Shown: in pieces, positions 1-8,003 of the stretch | How the letters are laid out: each line of letters begins with the position of its first letter | Position numbering within the stretch: position 1 is the stretch's first letter | DNA from: Terriglobia bacterium | GTDB lineage: Bacteria > Acidobacteriota > Terriglobia > Terriglobales > Acidobacteriaceae | Reading direction: 5' to 3' | Length of the DNA stretch: 64,000 bases | Assembly: GCA_020073465.1 (NCBI GenBank) | Contig: JAIQFC010000029.1 | Span: forward strand, 1-64,000 | Program-made: the position numbers and the translations under genes | Notes under the pieces: model-generated | What the model was told of the DNA's origin: nothing | Database searches by the model: none | What the model saw: only the letters and a program-made list of their open reading frames with translations

Positions 1-302
1 ATATCATTCTTGAGCGGAGAAGCGGCATAGGACGTAGGGACTCCGCGCGTTACTTGGCCGTGTTCGGCTGGAAAAACATATTTCAAGCCATGCAGCAGAA
101 ATTCTTCGAGGGCTGCAAGATTGGGTTTATCTTGCATCTCTGCGCCGTGCAAGAGTCGGGCTCGGTACAGACGCTTGAGAGCAGCGTGGACCTCGGAGGG
201 GCTCAGCCCGAGATCCGCCGCGATGACAGACATTGGGGGGCGTTTGCGTTGGTAGCTGCAGAGTTTCAGAACCACCATGACGTCTTGGGGCTTTAAATGC
301 AT
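1..302 (-). CDS. Winged-helix/MarR-like regulator, partial (3' end off window)
   Basis: About 100 N-terminal residues are visible from an ATG at 302; the frame stays open to the left edge. Residues 1-60 read as a winged helix-turn-helix, with a helix carrying LGLSPSEVHAALKRL and a wing following. This fits a DNA-binding transcriptional regulator that recognises its operator through that helix. A second conserved-looking stretch (LHGLKYVFPAEHGQ, about 71-84) is not part of the HTH and suggests a family with its own C-terminal part. The rest of the gene and any partner lie outside the window, so the regulated target cannot be named. The HTH call is moderately sure; the family is not. Confidence 0.6.
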   Translation of the reverse strand, partial: MHLKPQDVMVVLKLCSYQRKRPPMSVIAADLGLSPSEVHAALKRLYRARLLHGAEMQDKPNLAALEEFLLHGLKYVFPAEHGQVTRGVPTSYAASPLKND

Positions 303-881
303 GGCTCTATTCTATATTCGCGATTCGCGAATAGCGAATGCAATTTGCAACACGTTGAGGATACAAGAGTTCCTCGGTGTTTCGTTGCGGCCGATCCGTC
401 GAGGACTATCATCTTGGGTGGCTTCTTACGCACAGATGTGCAGGATGTGTGCCTCGCCTGAAGCATGCCTTCGTAGAGCGCAGCCTGCCTTCTCAGATGC
501 ATTGAGATTTCGCAGGTGCCTGGTCCCTGCGGACGGATTTTACGAATCGTGTGGCCCTGCTGCTGTGATTTAGCCCAGCTCGTGCAATGCACGCACCAGC
601 CAGCAGATAGGTAATCGGGTCCAGGTGATCCGTCCCGACACAATGCTAATTACGCCACCGGTCTGCCATCAACGGGAATCGGTCAAGAACAAACGCGTCA
701 TAGTCTGGAAGGCACGTCCTACCCCCGTGAGTCCCCTTTGCACAGAGTCACTGGGCATGAGGGCAAACATCCCCGTCTTACACCAACGACCGTACATGGT
801 GCGGCGACCCGAGAAAGGGTCTCTATCAGGATGAAAAGACTCATCGAGCACATGATTGATTCAATCAACTACAAGCGAGCT
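303..881. other. Gene-poor gap holding one peptidase scrap
   Basis: Apart from the SRAP-like fragment listed separately, I see no open frame with recognisable protein character on either strand, no tRNA and no clear terminator. Base composition is more AT-rich near 300-360 than in the flanking genes. Confidence 0.4.
478..549 (+). pseudogene. Fragment of SOS response-associated peptidase (SRAP/YedK-like)
   Basis: A stretch translating as AFSDALRFRRCLVPADGFYE matches the highly conserved segment of SRAP (YedK/HMCES) proteins that precedes the DGFYEW motif. In that family the N-terminal Cys crosslinks to abasic sites in DNA. Here the frame stops soon after, the usual Trp after Glu is replaced, and neither the start of the protein with its catalytic Cys2 nor the later His-bearing part is visible nearby. 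The match rests on about 24 residues, so this is a remnant rather than a gene. Confidence 0.5.
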
Positions 882-1874
882 TCAGCCTTGAGCACGCCAA
901 ACGAAGGCAACTTCCTCTGGGATGGCGACAGAATCGTGATCGAGCCGATGAAGGCCGGCGGCGCGAAAGGCCTCCCGGGCCTGGTGGAATTCCCCGGCGG
1001 TAATACAGCGATTGATTTCGGGATACTGCTCCGCGGTGACATGGCCAGCGGGGTGGTATTGCGCCATCAAGTTGACGTAGGTTTCCGGGCTCAATTCGCG
1101 GGCAATCCACTGCATGATGTCTGCTGTTCCGGCTGCGCTGCCGGGCATCACCAGGTGCCGCAACAGAACGCCGCGCAAGGCGACCCCTTGTTCATCCGTC
1201 ACCAGCGGTCCAACCTGCCGATGCATCACACGAATCGCGCTGCGAGCGACTTCCGCGTAGTCCGGGGCTTTGGCATAGCGACGCGCCTTTTCTGGATCCC
1301 AAAACTTGAAATCAGGCATGTAGATATCCACTACGCGGTCCATGAGCGCGAGGGAGTCAAGCGAGTCGTATGCGCTCGTGTTGTAAACGAGAGGAAGACG
1401 CAGGCCGCCGTCCACCGCCAGCAACAGCGCTTCCAGAATCTGTGGAACGACGTGCTCCGGCGTGACGAGATTGATGTTGTGACAGCCCTGCGCCTGCAGA
1501 GCGAGCATCATTTCGGCCAGTTCTTCGGGTTTGACCGTCCTACCTTCACCCAGCCAACTGATTTCGTAGTTCTGGCAGAAGACGCACCGCAGGTTGCACC
1601 AGCTGAAAAAGATGGTGCCCGAACCACGCGTACCGCGGAGGCAGAGTTCCTCGCCGTGGTGCGCGAAAGAGCTGCTGACGAGGGCGTGGCGCCCGGTTCG
1701 GCACGTCTTGGTCTGGCCCTTAATGCGATTGACGTGGCAGTTGCGCGGGCAAAGAGTGCAGTCCGCTAGCTTTTCTAACCCGAGCTCTACGCGGCGCGAC
1801 AATTCGCCGGATTGCCACAGCTTGAGATAGGCGGGTTGGAACTCTGCTCGGTTCACGGCTCTGGGATCACTCAC
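882..1874 (-). CDS. PflX-type radical SAM protein
   Basis: A 330-residue radical SAM protein resembling PflX (COG1313), a homologue of pyruvate formate-lyase activating enzymes whose own substrate is unknown. The radical SAM cluster motif C-x3-C-x2-C is at about residues 93-100 (CNLRCVFC), preceded by GSGTIFFS, and an N-terminal Cys-rich stretch (CTLCPRNC, about 39-46) is typical of the PflX branch. The frame extends further upstream, but the preferred start is the GTG at 1874: it overlaps the stop of the small upstream membrane ORF in a GTGA junction, and homology begins just after it. The gene follows the receiver-domain gene at 2048-2467 in the same direction. The family call is firm; the reaction is not known. 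Confidence 0.85.
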   Translation of the reverse strand: MSDPRAVNRAEFQPAYLKLWQSGELSRRVELGLEKLADCTLCPRNCHVNRIKGQTKTCRTGRHALVSSSFAHHGEELCLRGTRGSGTIFFSWCNLRCVFCQNYEISWLGEGRTVKPEELAEMMLALQAQGCHNINLVTPEHVVPQILEALLLAVDGGLRLPLVYNTSAYDSLDSLALMDRVVDIYMPDFKFWDPEKARRYAKAPDYAEVARSAIRVMHRQVGPLVTDEQGVALRGVLLRHLVMPGSAAGTADIMQWIARELSPETYVNLMAQYHPAGHVTAEQYPEINRCITAGEFHQAREAFRAAGLHRLDHDSVAIPEEVAFVWRAQG

Positions 1875-1996
1875 GCCTGGCTTCCTGGTGCCGCGGGGAC
1901 CAGCGACCCGTAAGCCACTCGGACGAGCATCCATAGCAAGTAACCAAAGAACGCCATGACGAGAACCGCTACTCCCCACAGCCTGGGCGACGCCAC
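1871..1996 (-). CDS. Small single-pass membrane ORF upstream of pflX-like gene
   Basis: A 41-codon frame (GTG start at 1996; an internal ATG at 1957 would give 28 residues) encodes one strong hydrophobic segment (LWGVAVLVMAFFGYLLWMLV) followed by a short Pro/Ala tail. Its TGA overlaps the GTG start of the radical SAM gene by 4 bases, which suggests translational coupling. No well-spaced ribosome binding site precedes either start, so it may instead be a leader segment or chance. Function unknown. Confidence 0.35.
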   Translation of the reverse strand: MASPRLWGVAVLVMAFFGYLLWMLVRVAYGSLVPAAPGSQA

Positions 1997-2047
1997 CTCC
2001 CTGAGAGATCAAGGCTGACAGAAAGCCTGGGCGACGATACCCAGACT

Positions 2048-2467
2048 TCACGCAGCTGCTTCGAGTTCTGCTGCGCGCTGTGCTTGCCGTTTGTCTTCAG
2101 TTATGGCTTCGCCCGGCCATCTGAGCGAAACACATGTGGGAGGTTCAACGAAGAATGCAATTCGCTGTCCCGGTGCCGCATGCCTGAGCTGTTCACAGAA
2201 ATCGATCACTTCCCCAGGCAGTTGCGAGCGAACGTCCAGCAAGACCCAGTCGTAGGTGTTTGGTTGCCAAAGAGAACGACCATCGACAACTCTCTGGGCC
2301 ACGTCTACCTGAAGCCCATGGGCCCTCAATATACTTGCCCGCAGGCCTTGCCTGAATTCGGATCCGCCGATGAGAAGGACTTTCAGGGTCCAACGGAGTT
2401 CATGAGATCTTGCAGCAGCGCTCTTCACACCCAGCCTCTCCGGCGAGGATATTTTCTCTCCACACAT
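2048..2467 (-). CDS. Stand-alone receiver-domain protein
   Basis: 139 residues, starting at an ATG with GGAGG about 7 bases upstream. Residues 28-110 look like a CheY-type receiver: a beta strand LKVLLIGG, then YDWVLLDVR carrying the likely phosphoacceptor Asp, then a FFVEPP strand end. The acidic pair normally found after strand 1 is replaced by Gly-Gly, so magnesium binding and phosphorylation may be weakened. No output domain follows; the C-terminus is a short Ala/Glu/Arg-rich helix. It lies directly upstream of the small membrane ORF and the PflX-like gene and may be co-transcribed with them. No cognate kinase is adjacent. Confidence 0.65.
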   Translation of the reverse strand: MCGEKISSPERLGVKSAAARSHELRWTLKVLLIGGSEFRQGLRASILRAHGLQVDVAQRVVDGRSLWQPNTYDWVLLDVRSQLPGEVIDFCEQLRHAAPGQRIAFFVEPPTCVSLRWPGEAITEDKRQAQRAAELEAAA

Positions 2468-2993
2468 GCGGCACCCTCCGGACCGGGACGGTAGGACACT
2501 CTTCTCTACTTAAAGTCTACAACGTTGCGCGAGGGACTGGGATCTCCTCCAAACAGAGTAATGTTCCCAAGGAACTCCGCCATGTTAACAAGATCGTGCC
2601 ATGGAACAGCGAAGGGCAGTTCACAAGAAGACCCACGTTCGGTTAACTGGGGATTGCCTAGGCCTACGGCGGATGGCTCGGCTTGCGTGAGCGGTCGCCA
2701 ATACAACGTTTTCAATGGTCACCCGATCCTGATGTCAGACCCGTGATGCGCGTCACTGAAAATCTGCCGCCCCGGGCGTAAAAAGAACAATGACCGGATG
2801 TGTCAAGCCCCTGACCTTACCGGCAAAGGTAACCGCCAAGCCAGTGAGATTGAGAGGCAGGGTGCATCCGGTTTCTTTTTGAAGGCCCGTCCGCTCCTCG
2901 GCCCCGCACTGCCTGAGAGGCTACGCCATTGTCGCCTCTTGGGAAAAGTCTCCCGACTCCAGTTCTATGATCGCAACACCAAGGAGGTTCCCA
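2468..2993. other. Intergenic stretch without a supported gene
   Basis: About 525 bases between the divergent receiver gene and the GYD gene. A 69-codon minus-strand frame (2506-2715) exists but shows no recognisable domain and no good ribosome binding site. The region probably holds the two divergent promoters; no -35/-10 pair could be assigned with confidence. Confidence 0.4.
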
Positions 2994-3281
2994 ATGGCCA
3001 CCTACATCATTCTCAGTCGTTTCTCTCCGGAAGCTTTTGAGGACCCACGGGACTTCAAAGATCTCGCGGAGGAAGTCAGCACAAAGATCCGCAAACAGTG
3101 TCCGGGCGTGGTCTGGAAGAGCAGCTTTGCCACGCTGGGGCGTTTTGATGTTGTGGACGTCGTCGAAGCGGAAGATCCCAAGCAACTGGAGAAGGCAGCC
3201 ATGCTCATCCGTGCTTACGGGCATTCGACCACAGAGACGTTACTAGCCACTCCGTGGAAGGAGTTCCTGGCTACATTTTGA
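2994..3281 (+). CDS. GYD domain protein
   Basis: 95 residues, starting at the ATG at 2994 behind AAGGAGG. The first strand ATYIILSRFS and the later GRFDVVDVVEAED match the GYD family, small ferredoxin-like alpha/beta proteins found in many bacteria. Some GYD proteins are thought to bind small ligands or assemble into oligomers, but no reaction is established. Length is normal. The next gene begins 20 bases downstream in the same direction, so the two may be co-transcribed. Confidence 0.8.
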   Translation: MATYIILSRFSPEAFEDPRDFKDLAEEVSTKIRKQCPGVVWKSSFATLGRFDVVDVVEAEDPKQLEKAAMLIRAYGHSTTETLLATPWKEFLATF

Positions 3282-3301
3282 AGTCGCTTGGAGGGACGCA
3301 G

Positions 3302-3745
3302 ATGCCACGGGCTGTAGCAAGAAGGCTGGGGATCAGATTGTCCTCGCGGAAGGAAGCAGAACTGTTCAAGTGGTTTTTGGCCTGCCTGCTCTTTGGCAAG
3401 CCGATCCAGCAGGAGATTGCCGAACGCGCCTACACCCGACTAATGTCTGCAGGTCTGCGGAACCCAGATGCAGTGCTCCGCGCGGGGTGGGACGAACTGG
3501 TCCGACTGCTTGACGAAGCGCACTATGTGCGCTACGACTTTTCCAGTGCCACCAAGCTGCTGGAGGTGTGCCAGGAACTGAAGCAGCGCTACGGCAACAT
3601 GACGAAGCTGATCGCGCAGGCAAGGACTGCCTCGGACCTCTCCGCCCGGCTGCAGGAGTTCAAGCACATCGGTCCCGTCACCGCCCGTATCTTCACACGA
3701 GAGGTTGGGCCGATCTGGTATGGCTCCCGCAGGTCTTCGCCGTAG
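3302..3745 (+). pseudogene. HhH-type DNA repair/endonuclease III-like protein, 3'-truncated
   Basis: 147 residues from an ATG at 3302 with GGAGG upstream. The sequence is all-helical and carries a helix-hairpin-helix signature (FKHIGPVTARIF, about residues 121-132), as in HhH-GPD base-excision enzymes and related proteins annotated as endonuclease III-like. It ends abruptly about ten residues after the hairpin (REVGPIWYGSRRSSP), before the rest of the catalytic domain expected in that superfamily. The break coincides with the 3' end of a truncated DUF362 gene on the opposite strand, so a deletion has probably joined two gene bodies. A genuinely short family member cannot be excluded. Confidence 0.55.
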
Positions 3746-4022
3746 GGCCAATGTTCGGCTTCACCAACACGATGCCGACGCGGGAGACGAAGCGATGGAT
3801 GCCGCCCAGGTCTTCGATGGCAGTCCACGCCAGTTGTTCGGGATTATCTCCCTGGATGACCGCCATCTCGGGCAAAGTTGGATCAACCGCCACCGCGTGA
3901 CTGCGTTTCAAATTGATTGCCAGCTCTGGTTCGGGGCGCTGGCTGTGCTCGCTCAGCCAGAATCCGAGGCCTGTCATTCCGGCAGCGACTCCTCCCAGGC
4001 GAGCAGTTTGATTAACCTTCAC
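3693..4022 (-). pseudogene. DUF362 protein, 3'-truncated
   Basis: The N-terminal part of a DUF362 protein. A hydrophobic export-like segment is followed by MAVIQGDNPEQLAWTAIED, LGGIHRF and VGIVLVKPNIG, which are diagnostic of the family. After KPNIG the reading becomes low-complexity tail and stops, whereas intact members run for roughly 250 or more further residues. The gene meets the truncated HhH gene tail to tail near 3720-3750. It lies just upstream of, and divergent from, the spermidine-synthase-like gene, and a complete Tat-targeted DUF362 gene sits at 9276-10286, so this looks like a broken paralogue from the same locus. A GTG at 4022 is a plausible start, without a good ribosome binding site. 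Confidence 0.65.
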
Positions 4023-4121
4023 GGCGGTTGAGTATGATGCCCTCGGTCGACGGCACACTGCTTTCACGTCTTTGCTTTTGCACGACAACTGAATTCTAAT
4101 CTCGTCCTAGTGGCAGCACCA

Positions 4122-6464
4122 ATGCAGTCCGTCACTATGCCGTGTGCGAAACAATCGATGTCTGCCGTAAGGGCGGTTCTGACGCTGATAGGATTCAGTG
4201 CGGTCATCGGCCAGATCGTTCTCATGCGGGAGCTCATCGTCGTCTTCAACGGCAACGAGATTTCGCTGGGAATTATGTTAGCTACCTGGCTCTTCTGGAC
4301 CGCCGCCGGCAGCGGCCTGAGCAGCCGTTTTGCGCTGGGCGGAAACAACGCTCGCCGGGCGGTCGCCGCGCTCGATTGCCTGCTCGGCGTCAGCCTGCCG
4401 CCGACGATCTGGGCATTGCGCGCCTCCAGATCTTTTTTTCAGACAGTGCCGGGCGAGCTGGTGGGTCCGGCGCCGATGCTGTTTACGTCCCTGGCATGCC
4501 TGAGCCTGTTTTGCGTTGTCTCAGGGGCGCTCTTCGTGGTTGCGACCCGGATGTATGAACGGGAGTGCGCCGTTTCTGCTCGCGTCGCTACCAGCTCGGC
4601 CTACTTGTTGGAGGCTGCTGGTTCCGCCTTCGGAGGGATCCTTGCCAGCATTGTGTTGCTGCGCTTTCTTGGGTCCTTCCAGATCGCGACCATCGTCACC
4701 CTCCTAAACCTGTGTATGGCAGCAGTCTTGTTGTTCCAGGTGAGCCGCAAGCAACTTGGGGCCGTGACTGTGGCAGCAGCGCTTTTCGCGATCCTTCTCC
4801 TTGTCTATGTTGCACCGTCGTTGGACAGGTCCGCGCAAGCGCGCCTGTGGCGGGGATTCCGCCTGGTGGGATCGCGCGACTCGGTTTACGGCAACCTGGC
4901 GGTCATTGAAACCGGTAGTGCGGAAACCGGCAATATCCGCAGCATTTATGACAACGGCGTGATCCTTGCCAACGCGCCGGACGAGAACGCCGCCGAAGAG
5001 GCGGTACACTACGCGCTGCTGGAGCACCCGGCGCCGAGGCAGCTTTTGCTGATCGGCGGCGGCGTGAACGGCAGCATCGCCCAAGCGCTGAAGCATCCCA
5101 CAGTCGAGCGGATCGACTATGTTGAGCTGGATCCCGCGCTTATCGACATGGCGCGGCAGTTCTTCCCCGTGCAGTCTGTTCCTGTTGTCTCGGATCTTCG
5201 GGTGCACATTCACTACGCGGATGGCCGGTACTATCTCAAGACGGCTGGCGACACATTCGACGTGATCATTCTTAATGTACCCGACCCACAGACTGCGCAG
5301 TTGAACCGGTTCTATACGGCCGAGTTCTTTCGTTCCGCTCGTGATCACCTCGCGTCCGGTGGACTGCTCGCCTTGCAACTGCGCTCCTCGGAGGATTACA
5401 TCAGCCCCGACCTGGCGGAATTCCTACGCTGCATTCACCACACCCTGCGGACAGTCTTCCCTTACGTTGTCGCCGTCCCCGGCGAAACGATCCACCTCTT
5501 CGCTGCTACGCGACCCGATGTTCTGACGGATAGTCCCCAAACGCTAATTGCAAGATTGCAGGAGCGGAATCTGAAGACGCAGTATGTTCGCGAATACTTC
5601 ATCCCATTCCGCATGATGCCCGATCGCATGGAGCAGGTTCGCGAGCGACTGCAGCAGCTGACCTCGACGCCCGTCAATCGCGATTTCGAGCCGATCGCCT
5701 ATTACTTCGACGTTGTGCTATGGAGCACACAGTTCAAGTTGGGCTATTCGCGCTGGTTCCGGGCCGCCGCGCACATCGCTTTCAACGGTGTCATCGATGC
5801 GGTCCTGGTTGTCTTGCTGTTTGTGGCGGTTCTTCTGGCGTTTGTGCCCGCTCGCGAGAAACGTGCTCGTTGTGCTGCAGCGTGCTGCGTGGCTGCGACC
5901 GGATTCACCCTAATGACTCTGCAGATTCTCCTGTTGCTGGCATTCCAGTCCGTTTACGGTTACGTTTACCACCAGCTCGCGATCCTCGTCGCCATGTGCA
6001 TGGCAGGCATTGCCTTCGGAAGTTGGCTGGGCATCCGCCGCATTCGATCCAGCGACAGTCCACCCTACCCCACCATTGCAGCTACCCAGGTCCTGCTCGC
6101 CCTTTCTGGTCCCGCGCTGATATTTGCTGTTGGCCTGCTGTCGAGGATTTCTGGGGTGGCAACAACGTGGTTGGCGGCGCAGTTTGTCTTCCCTGCTTTG
6201 GCTGCTCTTTGCGGGATGCTAGGGGGCTATCAATTTCCTATTGCGACGGAGATCTATCTTCATGACAGCAGCGGTCGATCAAAGCTGGGTACACTCTATG
6301 CCATCGATCTGCTGGGCGGATGCGCGGGCGCGCTTTTGTTGAGCAGTTACCTCATCCCGGTGTTTGGTTTCTGGAAAACCGCGTGGCTCAGTGCGGCGGT
6401 AAACCTGGCGCCGGTTCTCCTGGCCGCGCGGGTAAGCCTTGTGGCAAAGATATCTCGGGCGTAA
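4122..6464 (+). CDS. Multi-pass membrane protein with spermidine-synthase-like domain
   Basis: About 780 residues: several N-terminal membrane segments (about 15-240), a Rossmann methyltransferase-like domain of the spermidine synthase family (about 255-480), then more membrane segments to the C-terminus. The domain shows LLLIGGGVNGSIAQALKH, VERIDYVELDP, YADGRYYL and DVIILNVPDP. In true aminopropyltransferases the first motif is GGGDGG and the last contains a catalytic Asp in DSSDP-like sequence; both acidic positions are changed here, so polyamine synthesis is doubtful. Membrane-fused spermidine synthase homologues of unknown function are common in environmental bacteria. The start is uncertain (GTG at 4110 or ATG at 4122). 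The 3' end overlaps the MEMO1-AMMECR1 gene by 77 bases, tail to tail. Confidence 0.8.
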   Translation: MQSVTMPCAKQSMSAVRAVLTLIGFSAVIGQIVLMRELIVVFNGNEISLGIMLATWLFWTAAGSGLSSRFALGGNNARRAVAALDCLLGVSLPPTIWALRASRSFFQTVPGELVGPAPMLFTSLACLSLFCVVSGALFVVATRMYERECAVSARVATSSAYLLEAAGSAFGGILASIVLLRFLGSFQIATIVTLLNLCMAAVLLFQVSRKQLGAVTVAAALFAILLLVYVAPSLDRSAQARLWRGFRLVGSRDSVYGNLAVIETGSAETGNIRSIYDNGVILANAPDENAAEEAVHYALLEHPAPRQLLLIGGGVNGSIAQALKHPTVERIDYVELDPALIDMARQFFPVQSVPVVSDLRVHIHYADGRYYLKTAGDTFDVIILNVPDPQTAQLNRFYTAEFFRSARDHLASGGLLALQLRSSEDYISPDLAEFLRCIHHTLRTVFPYVVAVPGETIHLFAATRPDVLTDSPQTLIARLQERNLKTQYVREYFIPFRMMPDRMEQVRERLQQLTSTPVNRDFEPIAYYFDVVLWSTQFKLGYSRWFRAAAHIAFNGVIDAVLVVLLFVAVLLAFVPAREKRARCAAACCVAATGFTLMTLQILLLLAFQSVYGYVYHQLAILVAMCMAGIAFGSWLGIRRIRSSDSPPYPTIAATQVLLALSGPALIFAVGLLSRISGVATTWLAAQFVFPALAALCGMLGGYQFPIATEIYLHDSSGRSKLGTLYAIDLLGGCAGALLLSSYLIPVFGFWKTAWLSAAVNLAPVLLAARVSLVAKISRA

Positions 6465-7980
6465 GCGCTTGCGGCCTGTTCTCGCCGAATACCAACGCTG
6501 TAAACATGAAGATGTCCGTGTTCTCATCCTTCCAGCAGCCGGAGCGCATTCCCCCCTTGGCACAGGTTTCTTCCAGGAACCTCTCTCGATCCCATCGTTC
6601 CTCCACTGGCACCTGCGGAAGCAAAAGGCCCTCGTAGGCGCCGTTCTTCATTAGCAAACCGTGCTGGCCAACCTTGATCTGTCGGATGTCCAGTACGCGC
6701 CGAAGGGATGACAACACGGAGATTTCATACTCGAGTTGCGGCAACTCTGAGGCTGATACCGGCTGGAATCGGGAATCGCGCAGGGCGGCCAGCGTGGCCG
6801 TGTCCCGCACGGTCATGTATAGAGGTTTAAGCCCAGAAGTATAGCCTACGCACCCCCGCAGTTCTCCCGATTTACGCAGGGTCACGAACGCACCGTGCTC
6901 CTGATTCAACGATTCGCTTGCGCTCGCGGTTGGTTCATACGCCTTTTTCTCCCGTACCGCGTACTCCACCGACTTGCGAGCCAGAGCGAGCATTTCGTTC
7001 TTCTCGTGGCCATTCAGTGAGAATTGCGGTTCCACTGCCTTTCCGCTTTGAGTTCTCAAAAAGACGTCCGCGCTGTATCCGACCACGCGCGAGTGATCAC
7101 CTGTGGTGTCTCCTGAATTGGCGTACTTGAGCACCACGGCTTGGTTCGCTCCCATGCGCTCGGCAGCAATCATTGCGGCTACAATGGGCGCGCCGCCACA
7201 AGCTTCCCAGATCCGTGCCTCGAAGTTCCGCGACATGCTGAAGTAGTCCCACGCCTGCAGTGCATTCAGCGTTTTGTGGTCGATCTTCACAGCTTCGTCG
7301 TAGGGGTGATAATGCGACAAATCGGAACTGGCCACTATCAGCGTATCGCTGCCCTGGATTAGCTTCGCCAGAGCCACACCCAGCGCCCGGCTACTTTCAT
7401 AGCTCTGGTCTCCCATGACGACAGGCACGAGTTCGAAATCACCCAGCACCCGCTGCAACCACGGCAACTGCACCTCGAGCGCATGCTCAGCGCCCTCCCG
7501 AGTGGGAGTATGCCCCCGGCTGGAGAATTTGATGGTTGGACTCATCTGCACGAGTTGCTTTGCAAACGCCTTGTCTACCGGGACTGTCCCCAGCGGCGTC
7601 GCATAAGCGTCGCCCTCATAGACGGAAGTGAAATCAAATGCCTCGTAGTGCGACGGTGCAATCACGACCACTCGCGAAAACTTGCGCCCTTTCAGCGCCG
7701 CGTAAGTGTGGGCGGCGACGGGGCCGGAGAACTGATAACCGGCGTGAGGTGCAACCACAGCGAGGATCGGGTCATTGATCGGCGGCGGAGACGCATGCGC
7801 CAACATGTCATCCATCATCGCCGAAAGTGTTTTTGGGTCGGCCGGATAGAAGCCTCCGGCGACAGCGGCTTGTCTCACGTTCTGCGGATCGGCAGCACGG
7901 ACGTGCGGCAGTGCCGCAATCGCCAAGATCGCGATGAGTAGAACCGCCAGCCAATATCTTTTGGAGCGCTTGATATTCAT
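6388..7980 (-). CDS. AmmeMemoRadiSam proteins B and A fused (MEMO1 + AMMECR1)
   Basis: 530 residues from the ATG at 7980, preceded by GAGGAGG. An N-terminal signal or anchor (about 8-29, ending HVRAA) is followed by a MEMO1 domain (about 34-310) with its conserved metal-ligand-type residues: His79 in PHAGY, His111 in PSHYE and Cys261 in EACGGAP. An AMMECR1 domain (about 325-500) carries LRGCVGY. In most genomes these are two genes, or a fusion without a signal. The predicted export matches the Tat signals on the next two genes of the operon. The last 25 or so residues are Pro-rich and read antisense to the neighbouring gene, so the natural end may have shifted. The biochemical role of the system is not established to my knowledge. 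Confidence 0.85.
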   Translation of the reverse strand: MNIKRSKRYWLAVLLIAILAIAALPHVRAADPQNVRQAAVAGGFYPADPKTLSAMMDDMLAHASPPPINDPILAVVAPHAGYQFSGPVAAHTYAALKGRKFSRVVVIAPSHYEAFDFTSVYEGDAYATPLGTVPVDKAFAKQLVQMSPTIKFSSRGHTPTREGAEHALEVQLPWLQRVLGDFELVPVVMGDQSYESSRALGVALAKLIQGSDTLIVASSDLSHYHPYDEAVKIDHKTLNALQAWDYFSMSRNFEARIWEACGGAPIVAAMIAAERMGANQAVVLKYANSGDTTGDHSRVVGYSADVFLRTQSGKAVEPQFSLNGHEKNEMLALARKSVEYAVREKKAYEPTASASESLNQEHGAFVTLRKSGELRGCVGYTSGLKPLYMTVRDTATLAALRDSRFQPVSASELPQLEYEISVLSSLRRVLDIRQIKVGQHGLLMKNGAYEGLLLPQVPVEERWDRERFLEETCAKGGMRSGCWKDENTDIFMFTALVFGENRPQALTPEISLPQGLPARPGEPAPGLPPH

Positions 7981-8003
7981 ATCCGAAACCTCCTCTCGCG
8001 CTC

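Noticed and set aside
738-1769. Long plus-strand open frame (343 codons)
   Set aside because: It is antisense to the PflX-like gene, has no domain and no ribosome binding site; the minus strand carries the clear radical SAM motifs.
2506-2715. 69-codon minus-strand frame as a gene
   Set aside because: No domain, no ribosome binding site and no coupling to neighbours.
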